NCBI GenBank assembly: GCA_963575745.1
Contig: CAUYUJ010019594.1
Location: 87,107-151,106, forward strand
From: Prorocentrum cordatum
Lineage: Eukaryota > Sar > Dinophyceae > Prorocentrales > Prorocentraceae
Direction: 5' to 3'
DNA length: 64,000 nt
In this document: one piece after another, positions 1 through 11,360 of the stretch
Layout of the letters: every line of letters starts with the position of its first letter
Numbering within the stretch: position 1 is the stretch's first letter
Notes under the pieces: model-generated
What the model was told of the DNA's origin: nothing
Database searches by the model: none
The model's input: the letters and a program-made list of their open reading frames with translations, nothing else
Position numbers and translations under genes: made by a program

Positions 1-39
1 CGACGACGACGACGTAGATCCTCGATCTCAGAGCATCGA

Positions 40-74
<35 letters not shown>

Positions 75-75
75 C
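1..75. repeat. (CGA)n microsatellite at window start
   Basis: Two runs of CGA triplets (about 1-14 and 38-75) are separated by a short unique stretch. The block is cut by the window edge. From 76 to 286 the DNA is GC-rich and I see no gene in it. Confidence 0.8.
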
Positions 76-286
76 GGGAGCGTCCGAGAGCCTCGGAGAG
101 CGACGAGCGGCGGACGACGGGCGGAGCCGGCGGGGGGCGGAGCCGGCGCGGCGGGGCCGGCGCCGCGAGCGTCCTGCGCGTCCAGGAAGCTGAAGCTGGC
201 CCGCGAGTCGGGGACCTGGCCGCGCTGGGTCGGGGGCGCGCAAGCACGGATTGGCGACGCATGGACTTGGCGCGCGGTGGCCACAT

Positions 287-480
287 CTGAAGGGGCCCTG
301 GGACACACAAATAAATAGGCACAAGTGAAAAGATGCCCCATATTTTCTCATGTTTTCTATGTTTTTGTATCCCCCCCCTTCCCATATTTGCCTACATTTT
401 CTTGGGAATCGACGATTCATTGTGTCTGTGTGTTTTTTCCCTCCTGAACATCCACGGGTCGGGGAAGAGGTGTCCTCCCC
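287..480 (+). repeat. Dispersed repeat R1, copy 1
   Basis: It begins GAAGGGGCCCTGGGACACAC, continues through an AT-richer part with CCCATATTT, a C run and GGGAATCGACGATTCATTGTG, and ends near CCCTCCTGAACA. The same order of blocks recurs in the same orientation at 20519-20740, and its first part recurs at 63895-64000. Function unknown; probably a short non-autonomous element. Confidence 0.7.
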
Positions 481-929
481 AAAGATTTGCTGCCGGTGCC
501 GCCTCGGTCGGCGGCTGGAATCCGCGATGTCCCATGGAAGCGGGGCCCGTCGCTGATCCACGCCCCCTGGATCCATGCTTGCAATCGCCATGGGCGGAGC
601 GCACCCGTGAAATACTGGTGAAGTGGGCCACTTCGATTACACTCTCCCCGCACCCCCCAGCCTTAAGGCACGAACGAACGCCAAATCCGTGCGCACGCCG
701 CGTGGGCGCCCGCACGCGCCCGTTTGGGCGTGGCGGTGGAGCCCGTAGCCTCGAAGCGGGAATCACATCTGGTGTTATCTGGAGAGAACATGCAATGCGA
801 GATGAACAAAAAATTAGGAAAGGAGGGAGGGAGTGAGGGATCCTTGATGTCGGTGTCGGCGCAAAGCTCGGTATGCTTGTGTATGTGTGTCTGTGTGGCA
901 GGGCTATGGGGGGGGGCAGGGGTCCCCAA
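481..929. other. No gene recognised
   Basis: Mixed-composition DNA without a convincing reading frame or RNA gene. Frames open here run on into the microsatellite that follows. Confidence 0.5.
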
Positions 930-1190
930 CCCTCCCCTCCTTCCTCTACCTCCTGGTCCCTCGCTGCCTGCCTCCCTCCTCCCTCCCTGCCTCCTCCCTC
1001 CCTCGTCACCGCTTCCCCAGGCACCAACGAGCCAGCTCCCTCTTCCCTCCCTCCCTCCCTCCCTCCCTCCCTCTTCCCTCCCTCCCTCCCTCCTCCTCCT
1101 CCTCCTCCTCTTCTTATTTTTCTTCTTCTTCTTCTTCTTCTTCTTCTTATTATTCTTTTTCTTATTCTTCTTCTTCTTCTTCTTATTCTT

Positions 1191-1221
<31 letters not shown>

Positions 1222-2110
1222 TTATTATTATTCTTCTTCTTCTTATTATTATTATTCTTATTATTATTATTATTCTTATTATTCTTCTTATTATTCGTAT
1301 TATTCTTCTTATTCTTCTTCTTCTGATTCTTCTTCTTCTTATTATTATTATTCTTCTTATTAGTCTTCTTCTTATTATTCTTATTATTCTTCTTCTTCTT
1401 CTTATTAGTATGATTCTTCTTATTATTCTTCTTCGGATTATTATTATTCTTCTTCGTCTTCTTCTTCTTATTATTCTTCTTATTATTCTTCTTATTCTTC
1501 TTATTATTATTCGTATTATTCTTCTTATTATTCGTCTTATTATTCTTTTTCTTATTCTTCTTATTATTCTTCTTATTATTCTTCTTATTCTTCTTCTTAT
1601 TATTATTATTCTTCTTCGTATTCTTATTATTATTATTATTATTATTATTCTTATTATTCTTCTTATTCTTCTTATTATTATTCTTCTTATTCTTATTATT
1701 ATTCTTCTTCTTCTTCTCCTCCTCCTCCTCCTCCTCCTCCTCCTCCTCCTCCTCCTCCTCCTCCTCCTCCTCCTCCTCCTCCTCCTCCTCCTCCTCCTCC
1801 TCCTCCTCCTCCTCCTCCTCCTCCCTCCTCCTCCTCCTCCCTCCTCCTCCTCCTCCCCTCCTCCTCCTCCTCCTCCTCCTCCTCCTCCTCCTCCTCCCCC
1901 TCCTCCTCCTCCTCCTCCTCCTCCCCCTCCTCCCCCCTCCTCCCCCTCCCTCCCTCCCTCCCTCCCTCCCTCCCTCTCTCTCCTCCCTCCCTCCCTCCCT
2001 CCCTCCCCTCCCCGTCCCGTCCCCGTCCCCGTCCTCCTCCCCTCCTCCTCCTCCTCCTCCTCCTCATCCTCCTCCTCCTCCTCCTCCTCCTCCTCCTCCT
2101 CCTCCTCCTC
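930..2110. repeat. Compound TTC/TTA/TCC triplet microsatellite
   Basis: CCCTCC-rich DNA (930-1095) passes into about 620 bp of interspersed TTC and TTA triplets (1100-1715), then TCC triplets and CCCTCC tracts (1716-2110). It is pyrimidine-rich on the plus strand throughout. The long open frames that cross it (poly-L, poly-S, poly-P or, on the minus strand, poly-R/E/G) follow from the triplets lacking stops and are not genes. Confidence 0.95.
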
Positions 2111-2186
2111 CTGTGGGCACTGTGGGTACATAGAGGCGGAGTCACACACTGTGCAACTACACCTGGGGCACTGGCCCAGGAAACAG

Positions 2187-3980
2187 TTACAGTCGAGAAC
2201 AAAACTCCCCCAACGCTGAGCCGCTGACCTGTTGGACGAGATGAATTCGACAAGTGGTAGAGGGTAGCCTGCTTGCAAGTAGGGCACGCTTCTCTTTGCT
2301 CTTGCTAGGCTCACACTGTGACCTCAGCTTTAAGGCCTTCTGGGTCCCGAATTTTCCGCAGCGGGAACATAACAAAACAGGGAACCCAGACTCAACCACG
2401 TACGCCAGCTGAAGGGCGTGTCCACAGTGGCCAGGTTCCTTAAGAACCTCCAAGAGGGAAGGGTTGAGGCCTATGCATGGGGTCTTTGTGAGCGGTGAGA
2501 CCGATCTCAGACATACAGCGCATCGCCAATGATATATGTGCCAGTGAGGGATGTGCGGGGCGGTCGGAGGCCTCTTCGCGCGGGGGCCCACAAATCCCTT
2601 GTCAAGCACACCGAACAGGTCAGCGGGGGGGGGCCATAGGGCAAGGACTTTCCCTACTCCCAAGAATAATTCTCGATATAGTTTAAATGAACGCAATACG
2701 GTATCGGAAAAAACGGGGCTGAAGTCATGAGAACGAGCGCCCTGGCCAGCCAGCCAGTCAGCAGCCTTATTTCCCAGGATGACCATTTTTTCCGCCTCTG
2801 TCGTTGCAGAGGTCTCGTCCAGATGCGCCTTCACTTTGTGGAGGGTCACCCATTCACCAAAAACAAGACTCGCGGCTACCTCGCGCCAGAAATGAGCAGC
2901 GTCACACTTGGCCGCCAGCACAGTGTCTGGCGACCCTTGGGCCCTCAAGAGGGCCGCAAAGTCAACCCCGAGGGCGGACCTGGGGCCCACGTTATCTTCA
3001 CTGTCAATGTGCAGGTGGGCCATCATGACCCCGATCTGCTCGCCTACTCTGCTGCTCTGGCCAAATAACTTGGGCACATGCCCATATATTTCCCTACCTA
3101 GGCTCTGCCTAGAATGGTTCTTACTCTCTTAGCTTAAAGGGGCCGGACAGTGCAAAGCGCCCTGAGCGGTTCCCCCAGTCCCCTGGGAGCGGTTCCCCCC
3201 AGTCCCCTGGGAGCTTTAGCTTTAGCTTTAGCTTTAGCTTTAGCTTTAGCTTTAGCTTAGCTTCAGCTTAGCTTTAGCTTAGCTGTAGCTTAGCTTTAGC
3301 TTAGCGATTCGCTTAGCTTTTCGCTTAGCGTTTAGCTTAGCTGTAGCTTAGCTTTAGCTTAGCTTGAGCTTAGCTTGAGCTTAGCTTGAGCTTAGCTGTA
3401 GCTTAGATGTAGCTTAACGTTAGCTTAGCTTTAGCTTAGATTTAGCTTAGCTTTAGCTTAGCTGTAGCTTAGATGTAGCTTAGCTGTAGCTTAGCTTTAG
3501 CTTAGCTGTTGCTCAGCTTTAGCTTAGCTTTAGCTTAGCTTTAGCTTAGCGTTAGCTTAGCTTTAGCTTAGCTTTAGCTTAACTTTAGCTTAGCTGTGGC
3601 TTAGCTTTAGCTTAGCTTTAGCTTAGCGTTACTGATACTACTAATGCTGCTTTCCTAGGGGTTCCAACTCCTAGGTAGGGTCGCACTGGGATAATCCTTT
3701 AATTAGGTTCCCCTGAGCGTCAATCGAAGCAACCCCCCACCCCGCTCTCGCCAGGTACCCCATGTTCGGCCTCAGGCAGGAACCATCGCTATAAAGTTTG
3801 TCGCCAGGGGCGAAGGCGAATGGTTGGTTCGACCTTCTGGCCTCCCTGGTAGAACGTGACATGCCAGTCCTGGGAGGGTGGTGTGGCTTCATGACGCGCC
3901 ATCCAGCCTCTCGTGAACAACAAATTGTTCTCTCCTGCCTCCAGTGCTTGTTGCACCGTGGACTCCGACCTTCTCCTCCT
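2187..3980 (-). pseudogene. Broken retroelement tail: RNase H domain plus C-terminal Cys-rich region
   Basis: Read on the minus strand, 3892 to 3671 encodes an RNase H-like N-terminal strand: LYSDGSC carries the first catalytic Asp and is followed by ARAGWGVASIDAQG. Reading resumes from about 3077 to 2187 with HKVKAHLDE and GNKAADWLAGQ, the usual His region and last catalytic Asp, followed by paired cysteines (CAVC, CSRCG) as in LINE-type retroelement tails. The two parts are split by a stop after SQCDPT and about 600 bp that includes the TTTAGC repeat. Upstream, TRGWMA and WHVTFYQGGQKVEP (3910-3810) continue the protein one frame off, so a frameshift lies near 3805-3815. No reverse transcriptase is visible upstream because TCC repeat takes over at 3970. 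I infer a decayed LINE-like element; the repeat could instead be an intron, but the stop and the frameshift argue for decay. Confidence 0.7.
3206..3635. repeat. TTTAGC / TTAGC satellite
   Basis: About 430 bp start as perfect TTTAGC hexamers (3212-3252) and continue as an 11-12 bp pattern of TTTAGCTTAGC with G, C or A substitutions. It separates the two halves of the RNase H relict. The unit resembles the plant/dinoflagellate telomere unit TTTAGGG but is not the same. Confidence 0.95.
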
Positions 3981-4055
3981 CCTCCTCCTCCTCCTCCTCC
4001 TCCTCCCCCTCCCTCCCTCCCTCCCTCCCTGCCTCCCTCCCTCCCTCCCTCCCCT
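3971..4055. repeat. (TCC)n / CCCTCC microsatellite
   Basis: Short TCC tract followed by CCCTCC units. It truncates the 5' end of the minus-strand retroelement relict. Confidence 0.95.
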
Positions 4056-4439
4056 GCCCACCCCCACGGGGGAGAAGAGCAATGGGAGACACCTACACCG
4101 ACTCTGGCTTAGATCACCCACGGCACAGAATAGTACGACTTCCTGGCTTGAGCAGGAATGTATACACCCGGAGGTCCGGGGTTGCGAAAAATCTGCAACA
4201 TCGCGAACAATCACAACTGTAGCTATCTTTCTTGAGCATTCTCCGAGCCGGATCGATCTGTGACGGATGGCCCCAGAGCCGACAACACGGCCACGCCTCC
4301 CGTTGTGCGAAACAAGTGCGGCTCCTGGATCTCAGGGCATGTGACAGAATAAAGGCCTCCCCCATGGGGTCAAAGCAGGTCTGGAGGCCAGAAAATCCAC
4401 CCCCAGAATAATCACCCCGACACGCGAAGCAAATTAATA
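4056..4439. other. No gene recognised
   Basis: Ordinary-composition DNA with short frames only. The minus-strand frames do not resemble any family I know. Confidence 0.4.
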
Positions 4440-4625
4440 AACGTCAATTGTCGGGTCCGGGCGGTTTTCCTCACTTCAAGGTGGGATCGGGGGGGTCGCA
4501 CCTCATCGGCCATGCATGGGCGATGCATCACCGACGTCTGCGTGGAGAAAATCGGGCTCCACATCGAGCCGCATCGCCGATGCATAGGCAATGCGGCGCG
4601 ATCCTCCGAACCTATGAGAAGGATG
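4440..4625. mobile_element. Foldback element M1, degenerate copy
   Basis: The core contains GCATCGCCGATGCAT-type palindromes and GTGGAGAAAATCGGGCTCCA, ending GCGGCGCGATCCTCCGA. The same blocks occur in the well-preserved copy at 35343-35537. Its left end (GGTGGGATCGGGGG) matches that copy only loosely, so it is probably an old copy. Confidence 0.55.
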
Positions 4626-5870
4626 CAGCTAACTGTCACAGAAGCTTTCTGTCGTCCTCATGGCGCCCAATAACGCGCTCAATCGTGCGCAACGCCGACA
4701 TTGCATCTCCTTCGCCCTGAGCTACTCGGCGCTTGCGTTCGCTCTTGAACGATGCTTCACCACTACTCGGCGCTACCACGCGCTATATGCCGCTATTGAG
4801 CGCTGATGGCCGCTATATTCGCCGATGTACCCTCAATCAAAGATGAACGGAGGCTTTCGTGACTTACTATCTACGCTTGGCGGTGGAAAGATAGCGTGCA
4901 CCATCAATCCCCGAAAAGCACGTTACCCCTACTAAGGCAATCCCCCGCGAGGGCCCCCTTCTGTACACGCCTTCGCTGCCAGGGCTTCTTCTGTGTAGGC
5001 TATTCCTAAGGTGCGGGATAGCACGCAATACAGTCGAGGCGTTGACCTAAGGAACCCTAAATAAGGAACGAGGCCCCTATTTTCCATAAAAAAACTTCGA
5101 TTTCGCATCGAAAACCTAAGGAAAATCTACTAGGGCAGGCTGCGAAACAGCTAAGGAACACGGAGCCCCTCCCCAACGAAAAGGGTTCCTTCTTCAGGGC
5201 CCCGACTGTAAGCGGGCTGGCGGCGCCACGTCGAGAGAAGCGACACGCTGCATCACCGGAAACATTCGGAGGTCCGCGCGGACTTTCTGGGATCGGCACT
5301 GGACCCCTCTGCCGTGCGCGGAGCGAGCGGCCGGTGGCGCCGGAGGCGCCGCCCAGGGGGGCCGAGAGCATGCCCAAGAAACTCGCGCGCGGATTTTTGC
5401 GAACGTAAGTTCACGCGACTCTTCCTTCGAACAGCGCACGCTACCTCTCCGACGCCAACATCCGAGGGGAGCTGCTGCTCTCCAAAGAGAAGGCCAGCTC
5501 GCATTGGAGGCCTGGAAATGGGCACCAACACCAACACAGAGGGGTGCCTCAGCAGGGGGAAGATGATCCTAGATTTCGGTGTTGGTCCTCCGAAGGGAGC
5601 TCCCGCGGGGCGCGCACGGGCGTGTGAGTCCAGCGCCTCGCCGCCCTGGCAGCCCCAGGTGCCCCGAGTGTCCCCTGCCCCTCCCGCGTCGTCGTGCGTT
5701 AGGGAGCCCACAAAGGCCGTACGCGCCCAGCTATGTACATGACCACGGCCCCTTGACGCGCGAGACCGGCCGCGTGATACGAGCATTCGCGCCATGCGAG
5801 CTCTCGAAACCAGCGCGGATTCATGTACGTGTACGTCCTTCTTTCGCGCCTGATTCGTTCCCCCCCCCCC
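4626..5870. other. No gene recognised
   Basis: Contains CTAAGGAA motifs at 5046-5155 and GC-rich DNA with multiple open frames on both strands, none with a recognisable product. Confidence 0.4.
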
Positions 5871-5882
5871 CCCCGGTGCTCC

Positions 5883-5883
5883 T

Positions 5884-5918
<35 letters not shown>

Positions 5919-5932
5919 CGTCCTCTTCCGAA
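5883..5932. repeat. (GTCGTC/GTCGCC)n
   Basis: About 50 bp of GTC/GCC triplets directly after a 14-base C run. Confidence 0.85.
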
Positions 5933-6181
5933 GCTGGGAGGCCCGAAAAGCGGGTGCGCTCCGAGGAGAGCCGCCGCGGGGAGGCGGCGCGGGGCAGCCC
6001 CCGCCTTCAGCTCGCTGCGCGTGGGCGACCGGGTGCCCGGGCGCTCGGCCTCCTTGGCGCCCTCGGGCCCATGCCGCTCGGCCTCCTTGGCGGCCGCAAG
6101 CTCCTCCCGCTCGGCCGCCTCGTCGTCCTCGGGCTTTTCCCGCGCGGAGTCCTCGGCCTGGGGAAGGGGGAAGAAGAACAC
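5933..6181 (-). CDS. Possible exon of an acidic, Glu/Ala-rich protein
   Basis: The minus strand reads AEDSAREKPEDDEAAEREEL followed by KEAERHGPEGAKEAERPG, a charged, Ala-rich stretch with a 10-residue quasi-repeat (EGAKEAER). A related repeat (EREGSEGAEEAE) occurs on the same strand at 9296-9645. There is no start, and neither splice site is certain. It could also be an expanded GC-rich repeat. Family unknown. Confidence 0.25.
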
Positions 6182-6229
6182 GTGGGAAGGGAGGATGGAC
6201 GGAGAGGACTAAGCATTTGAATATGGCGA

Positions 6230-6397
6230 GAATGATGCCGTCGTCGATGGTGATGATGATGATAATGATGATGGTGTTGATGATGATGTGAATGCGAATG
6301 ATGACGATGACGATGACGGTGACGATGACGGTGACGATGGTGACGATTATGATGGTTGCGATGTTGATGATGACGGTGGTGATGATGATGATGACGG

Positions 6398-6465
<68 letters not shown>

Positions 6466-6475
6466 GGTGCGGTGG
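6230..6475. repeat. (GAT/GAC)n microsatellite
   Basis: About 245 bp of GAT triplets with GAC and GGT variants; the last 60 bp are almost pure GAT. The poly-D, poly-M and poly-H frames here are artefacts of the triplet. Confidence 0.95.
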
Positions 6476-6843
6476 CCACGACGCCGACGACGGCGGCGAT
6501 CAATTACTGAGGATGCTGACGGTGGCGGCGATGCCATGATGATGGAAAGCATGGCGATGATGGTGATGATGACGACCGAATTTTTCTTGCGCACGAAGTC
6601 ATCAACGGATGGACCTCCGAAAATCTGCGTTGCGACAACCCGGGCGCAATTGGGAGGGCGGCCCCGTTACGACAGACTCTGCCTGCACAGGTCCAGGGGA
6701 GGAGGAGGAGGACGAAGAAAAAGAGGAGGGATGAAGATGAGGGACAGAGAAACACAAACATCAACTGCACAACTGACGAGAGGCGGACGCAAACCAGATA
6801 TCGATGGCACTCAGATCCGCGGAAAGTTGCTCGCGGACTAACA

Positions 6844-6880
<37 letters not shown>

Positions 6881-7074
6881 CTGGCATACCCTGCCAAGCA
6901 GCATCCTCAGGAAACCGTTGCACATATCGATTTAGTTCATCTCACAGGTGTCGCTGTGTGAGCACTTGCAGCGCCAGCTTCAACCAGATCCTGCTCGAGG
7001 ACGGACACAAATCAGCGACGTGGAGGAGCGCTCAGGCATGGGCTGCGCTTCCATCAGCACGAGCAGCATTATCA
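6476..7074. other. No gene recognised; (TC)n at 6846-6881
   Basis: A CT dinucleotide run of about 36 bp is the only simple structure. No supported coding frame. Confidence 0.45.
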
Positions 7075-7260
7075 TCAGCAGCATGAGCAGCAGAAAAGTA
7101 GGATGACCATGAAGACGACCGGGAACTCCGAGCGCATGGTCGGGATCGAAAGAACCTTCAGGTAGACCAACACCTCTAGCAGGCTGAAGAAGAGCGGCGC
7201 CAGAAAGATGCGGCGCAAACGCCCCGCATGAAGAGTATCACGTTGAAGTGGAAGGTGCGG
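7075..7260 (-). CDS. Possible terminal exon with two membrane segments
   Basis: The minus strand reads RLRRIFLAPLFFSLLEVLVYL, then KVLSIPTMRSEF, then PVVFMVILLFCC and a TGA at 7075-7077. The hydrophobic stretches and balanced codon use are unlike the surrounding repeat. It lies about 190 bp downstream of the candidate exon at 7450-7666 on the same strand. A competing frame (VEFRTFHFNVILFMRGV) overlaps its start, so the acceptor or a frameshift is unresolved. Family unknown. Confidence 0.35.
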   Translation of the reverse strand, partial: PHLPLQRDTLHAGRLRRIFLAPLFFSLLEVLVYLKVLSIPTMRSEFPVVFMVILLFCCSCC

Positions 7261-7449
7261 AACTCCACGTGTACCATTCCGAGGTCTCTTGTGACGCGTA
7301 GCACCACCGCCGTTACGACGACAAGCTCGAAATCAAAAGGCGAAGAAAGGGGCCACCATCACCATCATGAGGCTCTCCAGGAGACGAACCATCTGCGCGC
7401 CGCCGAAAGCAAGGACGATCGCGAAACCAAAAGCAGAGCTTCAACTTAC

Positions 7450-7666
7450 CGCAGAAAAACCCTCGGTCGACCACAAATGCTGTGTCCACCAGCGAAGCCA
7501 AAAACAGTTCGCGAGAAAACACTGACGTCCGAGGGCCATTCGGATCCAGCACAACCTTGAGCTTGCCACGATCGTGATCAGCGGCACTGTACGAGACGTG
7601 TGCAGGAATGGCAAGCTGCTCGCGAAGCCATCGGAGGCAACGGAAGCAACATGGCAGAAGAGGCAA
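7450..7666 (-). CDS. Possible internal exon ending at a GTAAGT donor
   Basis: The minus-strand frame contains LREQLAIPAHVSYSAADHD, KLKVVLDPNGPRTSVFSREL and FLASLVDTAFVVDRGFFCG. It ends at a consensus 5' splice site, TGCG|GTAAGT (GTAAGT = 7444-7449). No ATG is in frame. About 60 bp upstream, at 7727-7747, the minus strand carries TTGGCTCAAG, the 3' half of the dinoflagellate spliced leader, so this could be the 5' part of an old retrocopied gene continuing into 7075-7260. Function unknown. Confidence 0.35.
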
Positions 7667-7739
7667 CGAGTGCGGCGCCGCGGTCCGCGCACGTGGTCAG
7701 GGAAAGCCACGGGGGTAAGCTTGCGCTTGAGCCAATCAG

Positions 7740-8386
7740 GCGATGAGGATGAGGATGATGAGGAGGTTGATGGTGATGATGGTGATAATCATGATGTTGA
7801 TGACGACGACGATGACGATGTTGATGATGATGATGATGATGATGATGATGCTGGTGATGGTGAGGATGCTGAGGATGATAATGATGCCGATGATGATGTT
7901 GATGCTAGTGCTGTTGCTGGTGATGATGATGCTGATGCGGATGCACATGCGGATGAAGATGATGATGCTGAGGATGATGATGATGATGGTGATGATGATG
8001 ATGATGACGATGACAATGACGAACACGATGATGATGATGATGATGATGACGCTGATGCGCATGGTGACGATGATGAAGATGATGGCGATGAGGATGGTGA
8101 GGATGAGGATGCGCATGACGATGGTGATGTCGCTGCTGATGATGACTGTAAGGGTCATGACACTAACGATGCGAATGATGATGATGATGATGATGCGATG
8201 ATGATAATGATGGACGACGCTGGTGAAGCTGATGACGATGATGATGATGACAACACTGATGAAGGTGGTGATGATGAGGATGATGATGTCGATGCGAAGG
8301 ATGGTCTTAGGACGAGAATTATTATGATGAGCATGGTTCTAACTATGATGCCGCTGCTGATGATGACGATGAGTATGACGCTCATA

Positions 8387-8428
<42 letters not shown>

Positions 8429-9290
8429 GTGATGCCGATGACGACGACGATGGTGACGATGCTAATGCTAGGATGAGGATGAAGATGAGGATGAGAATGG
8501 TGATGATTATACCGACAACGATGACGCTGACGATGACGATGATGAGGACGACCAGGAAGATGAGGGTGAGGATGTGGATGATAATGATGATGACGATGAT
8601 GGTGATGAAGTTAATGAGGATGGGGATGATGCGAAACGCTGCTGATGATGATGGTAGGGATGATCACGCCGACAATGATGATGCTGATGATGATGACGCT
8701 AATGATGATGATGATGATGATGATGATGATGCTGATGATGATGATGACAGAGATGACAGATGATGTTGATGTAAATGATGATGTGAAGATGAGGGTAAGT
8801 ACAATGATTATGGTAATGGTGATGATGATGGTGGTTATGATGATATTGATGGTGATGAAAGTATGATGATGCTGTTGAGTTGATAATGATGACGACGACG
8901 GTGATGATGATGCTGTGATGACGAGTGTGAGGATGAGAATAAGGATGATGAGAAAGACGATATGGATGAGGATGTTGATGATGATGACGATGGCCACAAC
9001 GACGATGCCGATGACGATGATGATGATGATGAGGACGAGGAGGAGGATGACGATGACGACGAGGATGAGAATGGGGATGATGCTGCTGCTGGTGGTGTTG
9101 GTTGTGATGATGACGATGACGATGACGATGACGATGCTGATGATAATGACGATGGTGATAATGCTGATGATGATGATGACGATGATGATGATGATGATGA
9201 TGATGATCCTGATGGTGATGATGATGATGATGCTGATGCTGATGATGACGATGGTGATGATGCTGATGATGATGAGGAGGAGGAGGGCCA
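7740..9290. repeat. 1.55 kb GAT/GAC/GAG-type microsatellite
   Basis: GAT triplets with GAC, GCT, GGT and AAT substitutions and no reading-frame constraint: all frames stay open for long stretches as poly-D, poly-M or, on the other strand, poly-S, poly-I or poly-H. Pure GAT stretches lie near 7827-7850, 8388-8428 and 9170-9206. Confidence 0.95.
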
Positions 9291-9295
9291 GTGTA

Positions 9296-9645
9296 GACCC
9301 ACCACGCATCAAAAATGGTATCATGAAATCTCCCTCGGCGCCCCCCCACCCCTCGGACCCCTCCCGCTCGGCCTCCTCGGCGCCCTCGGACCCCTCCCGC
9401 TCGGAGCCCGCGGCCGCCGCGCCGCGGCCGCCCGCGCCCTCGCCCGACATGGCCCGGGCGGGCGGGGGAGGCGCGGAGGGGGGCGGCGCCTCGGGGGGCC
9501 CCAGGCCGCACGCTAGGGGGCGAGCGAGCGCGCGGACGAGGCACGCCCAGGCCGGCGGCGGGCGAGGAGGGAGGGCCCACGGAGGCCACAGCGAGAAGGC
9601 AGAGAGTGAGGACAAGAAAGGCCACGATGAGACCAGACGCGTCAA
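9296..9645 (-). CDS. Possible exon with N-terminal hydrophobic segment and EGSEG repeats
   Basis: The minus strand reads RLVSSWPFLSSLSAFSLWPP, then a Pro/Ala-rich part, then MSGEGAGGRGAAAAGSEREG and SEGAEEAEREGSEGWGG. The 30-bp duplication CCTCCCGCTCGG...GGCGCCCTCGGACC (9358-9405) makes the repeat. Another minus frame is also hydrophobic (DASGLIVAFLVLTLCLLAVA), so the frame is not certain. It is bordered by GAT repeat on one side. Family unknown. Confidence 0.25.
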
Positions 9646-10034
9646 ACAGCGGCGCTCTTGAGAGCAGACACTGCAGGGGAGCAGACCCAGAGACAGTGGG
9701 GAGGAGGAGCAGCAGCAGCAGCAGGGGGAAGAGAAGAAGGCCCTCCTTACTCTCTACTTCCACGTCCGAACCCTCCTCCTCCTCCTCGTCCTCGTCCTAT
9801 TCATCTTCCTCCTTCCTCCCGCTTCCTTCACCTCGCCCTCTCAAAGCCATCCCGAGAAACCTGTCCTAGGGCGCGCTCTGACCAGAGAGCACCTCGAGGC
9901 GAAGCCAACAGTGGCGACGAGGGCGCCCAAACAAGCCCAAGCGTGAAGAGATTTGAAGCACCTTCTGCAACGTAGCACCATTCCTCCTTCCTCCTCCTCC
10001 TCCTTCCTCCTCATCCTCCGTCTTATCTTGATCA
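9646..10034. other. No gene; contains repeat fragment R9 (9866-9935)
   Basis: Has CAG and TCC short runs (9705-9725, 9770-9830). 9866-9935 matches a fragment seen at 14958, 23738, 34478 and 35936: CGCGCTCTGACCAG followed by GAGGCGAAGCC and GTGGCGACGAGGGC. Confidence 0.45.
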
Positions 10035-10475
10035 TACTAATCCTCAGCGCCCATCATGACCATCATCATCAGCAGCAGCATCCTCATCCTCATCACCACT
10101 ACCAGCATCATGATAATCATCAGCAGCATCACCATCAGCCTCATCAGCATCATCATAATGTTCATCATGCTCGTCACGTTCATCACCACCATGATCAACG
10201 TCATCACCAACATCTCACCATCACGATCAAAATCACCATCACCATCATGATCACCACCGTCAGCATCATCATCAGCATCATCATCAGCAGCATCCTCATG
10301 ATCATCAGCATCATCATCACGAGCACCATCATCAGCATCGTCGTCGTCATCGTCATCATCGTCGTCATCATCGCCGCCTCATCATCAGCAGCAGCATCAT
10401 CAGCATGACCATCAACCTCACCTTACTCATCATAATCAGCAACCTCAGCATCATCGTCGTCGTCATCGGCATCGA

Positions 10476-10536
<61 letters not shown>

Positions 10537-11130
10537 GTCATCGTCATCGTCATCGTCATCATCATAATAATCATCATCACCAACAGCAGAATCATCATTA
10601 CAAGCGTCATGCGCAGAAACATCATCGTCATGATCTTCATCATAATCATCATCAACATGATCATAATCAGCATCATCAGCATCGTCAGCATTACCGTCAT
10701 CCTCCTCATCATCAAGATCATAACCACCACAACCGAAGTATTACCATCATGATCATAACCATCATCAGCAACATCATCAGCATCAGCCGCATCTTCATCA
10801 GCAGCAGCATCATCAGCATCATCAGCATCATCATGCTCATACTCATCGTAGTCATCATCATGGTCATTGCCATCATCAGCAGCATCATCATTACAGTCAT
10901 CATCATGACCATCACCACCACCATCGTCATCACCACCATCATCCTCATCAGCATCATCGTAATGAGAATCCTCTCACCACCGTCACCAGCATCATCATCG
11001 TCACCATCATCACCACAACCACCATCAGCATCAAAATTATCAACAGCACCAATAACAACATCCTCATCAACCTCAGCCCTGATGACATCATCATACTGAT
11101 ACTCCTTATCATCATCACTATCCGTCTTTC
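10035..11130. repeat. 1.1 kb CAT/CAG/CAC microsatellite
   Basis: CATCAT triplets with CAG, CAC and CGT variants; almost pure CAT/ATC lies at 10478-10535. It is the complement-sense triplet of the GAT block at 7740-9290, so the two form a large imperfect inverted pair around about 9.65 kb. Confidence 0.95.
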
Positions 11131-11164
11131 TCCTCATCACTCCGCTTTCTCGTCTTCTCGTTGT

Positions 11165-11335
11165 TTCGCCTCCTCCTCCCCCTCCTCCTCCTCATCCTCC
11201 TCCTCCTACTCCTCCTCCTCTTCACTCTTCTTCTTCTTCTTCCTCCTCCTCCTCCTCCTCGCTCCTCCTCCGCCTCCTCCTCCGCCTCATCCTCATCCTC
11301 CTCCCACTCCTCCTCATCTTTCTCTCCTCCATTCC
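11165..11335. repeat. (TCC)n tract
   Basis: TCC/CTT triplets that lead into the satellite block R3 copy 1. Confidence 0.9.
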
Positions 11336-11360
11336 TTCAACTTATATATAACTCCTCCCT

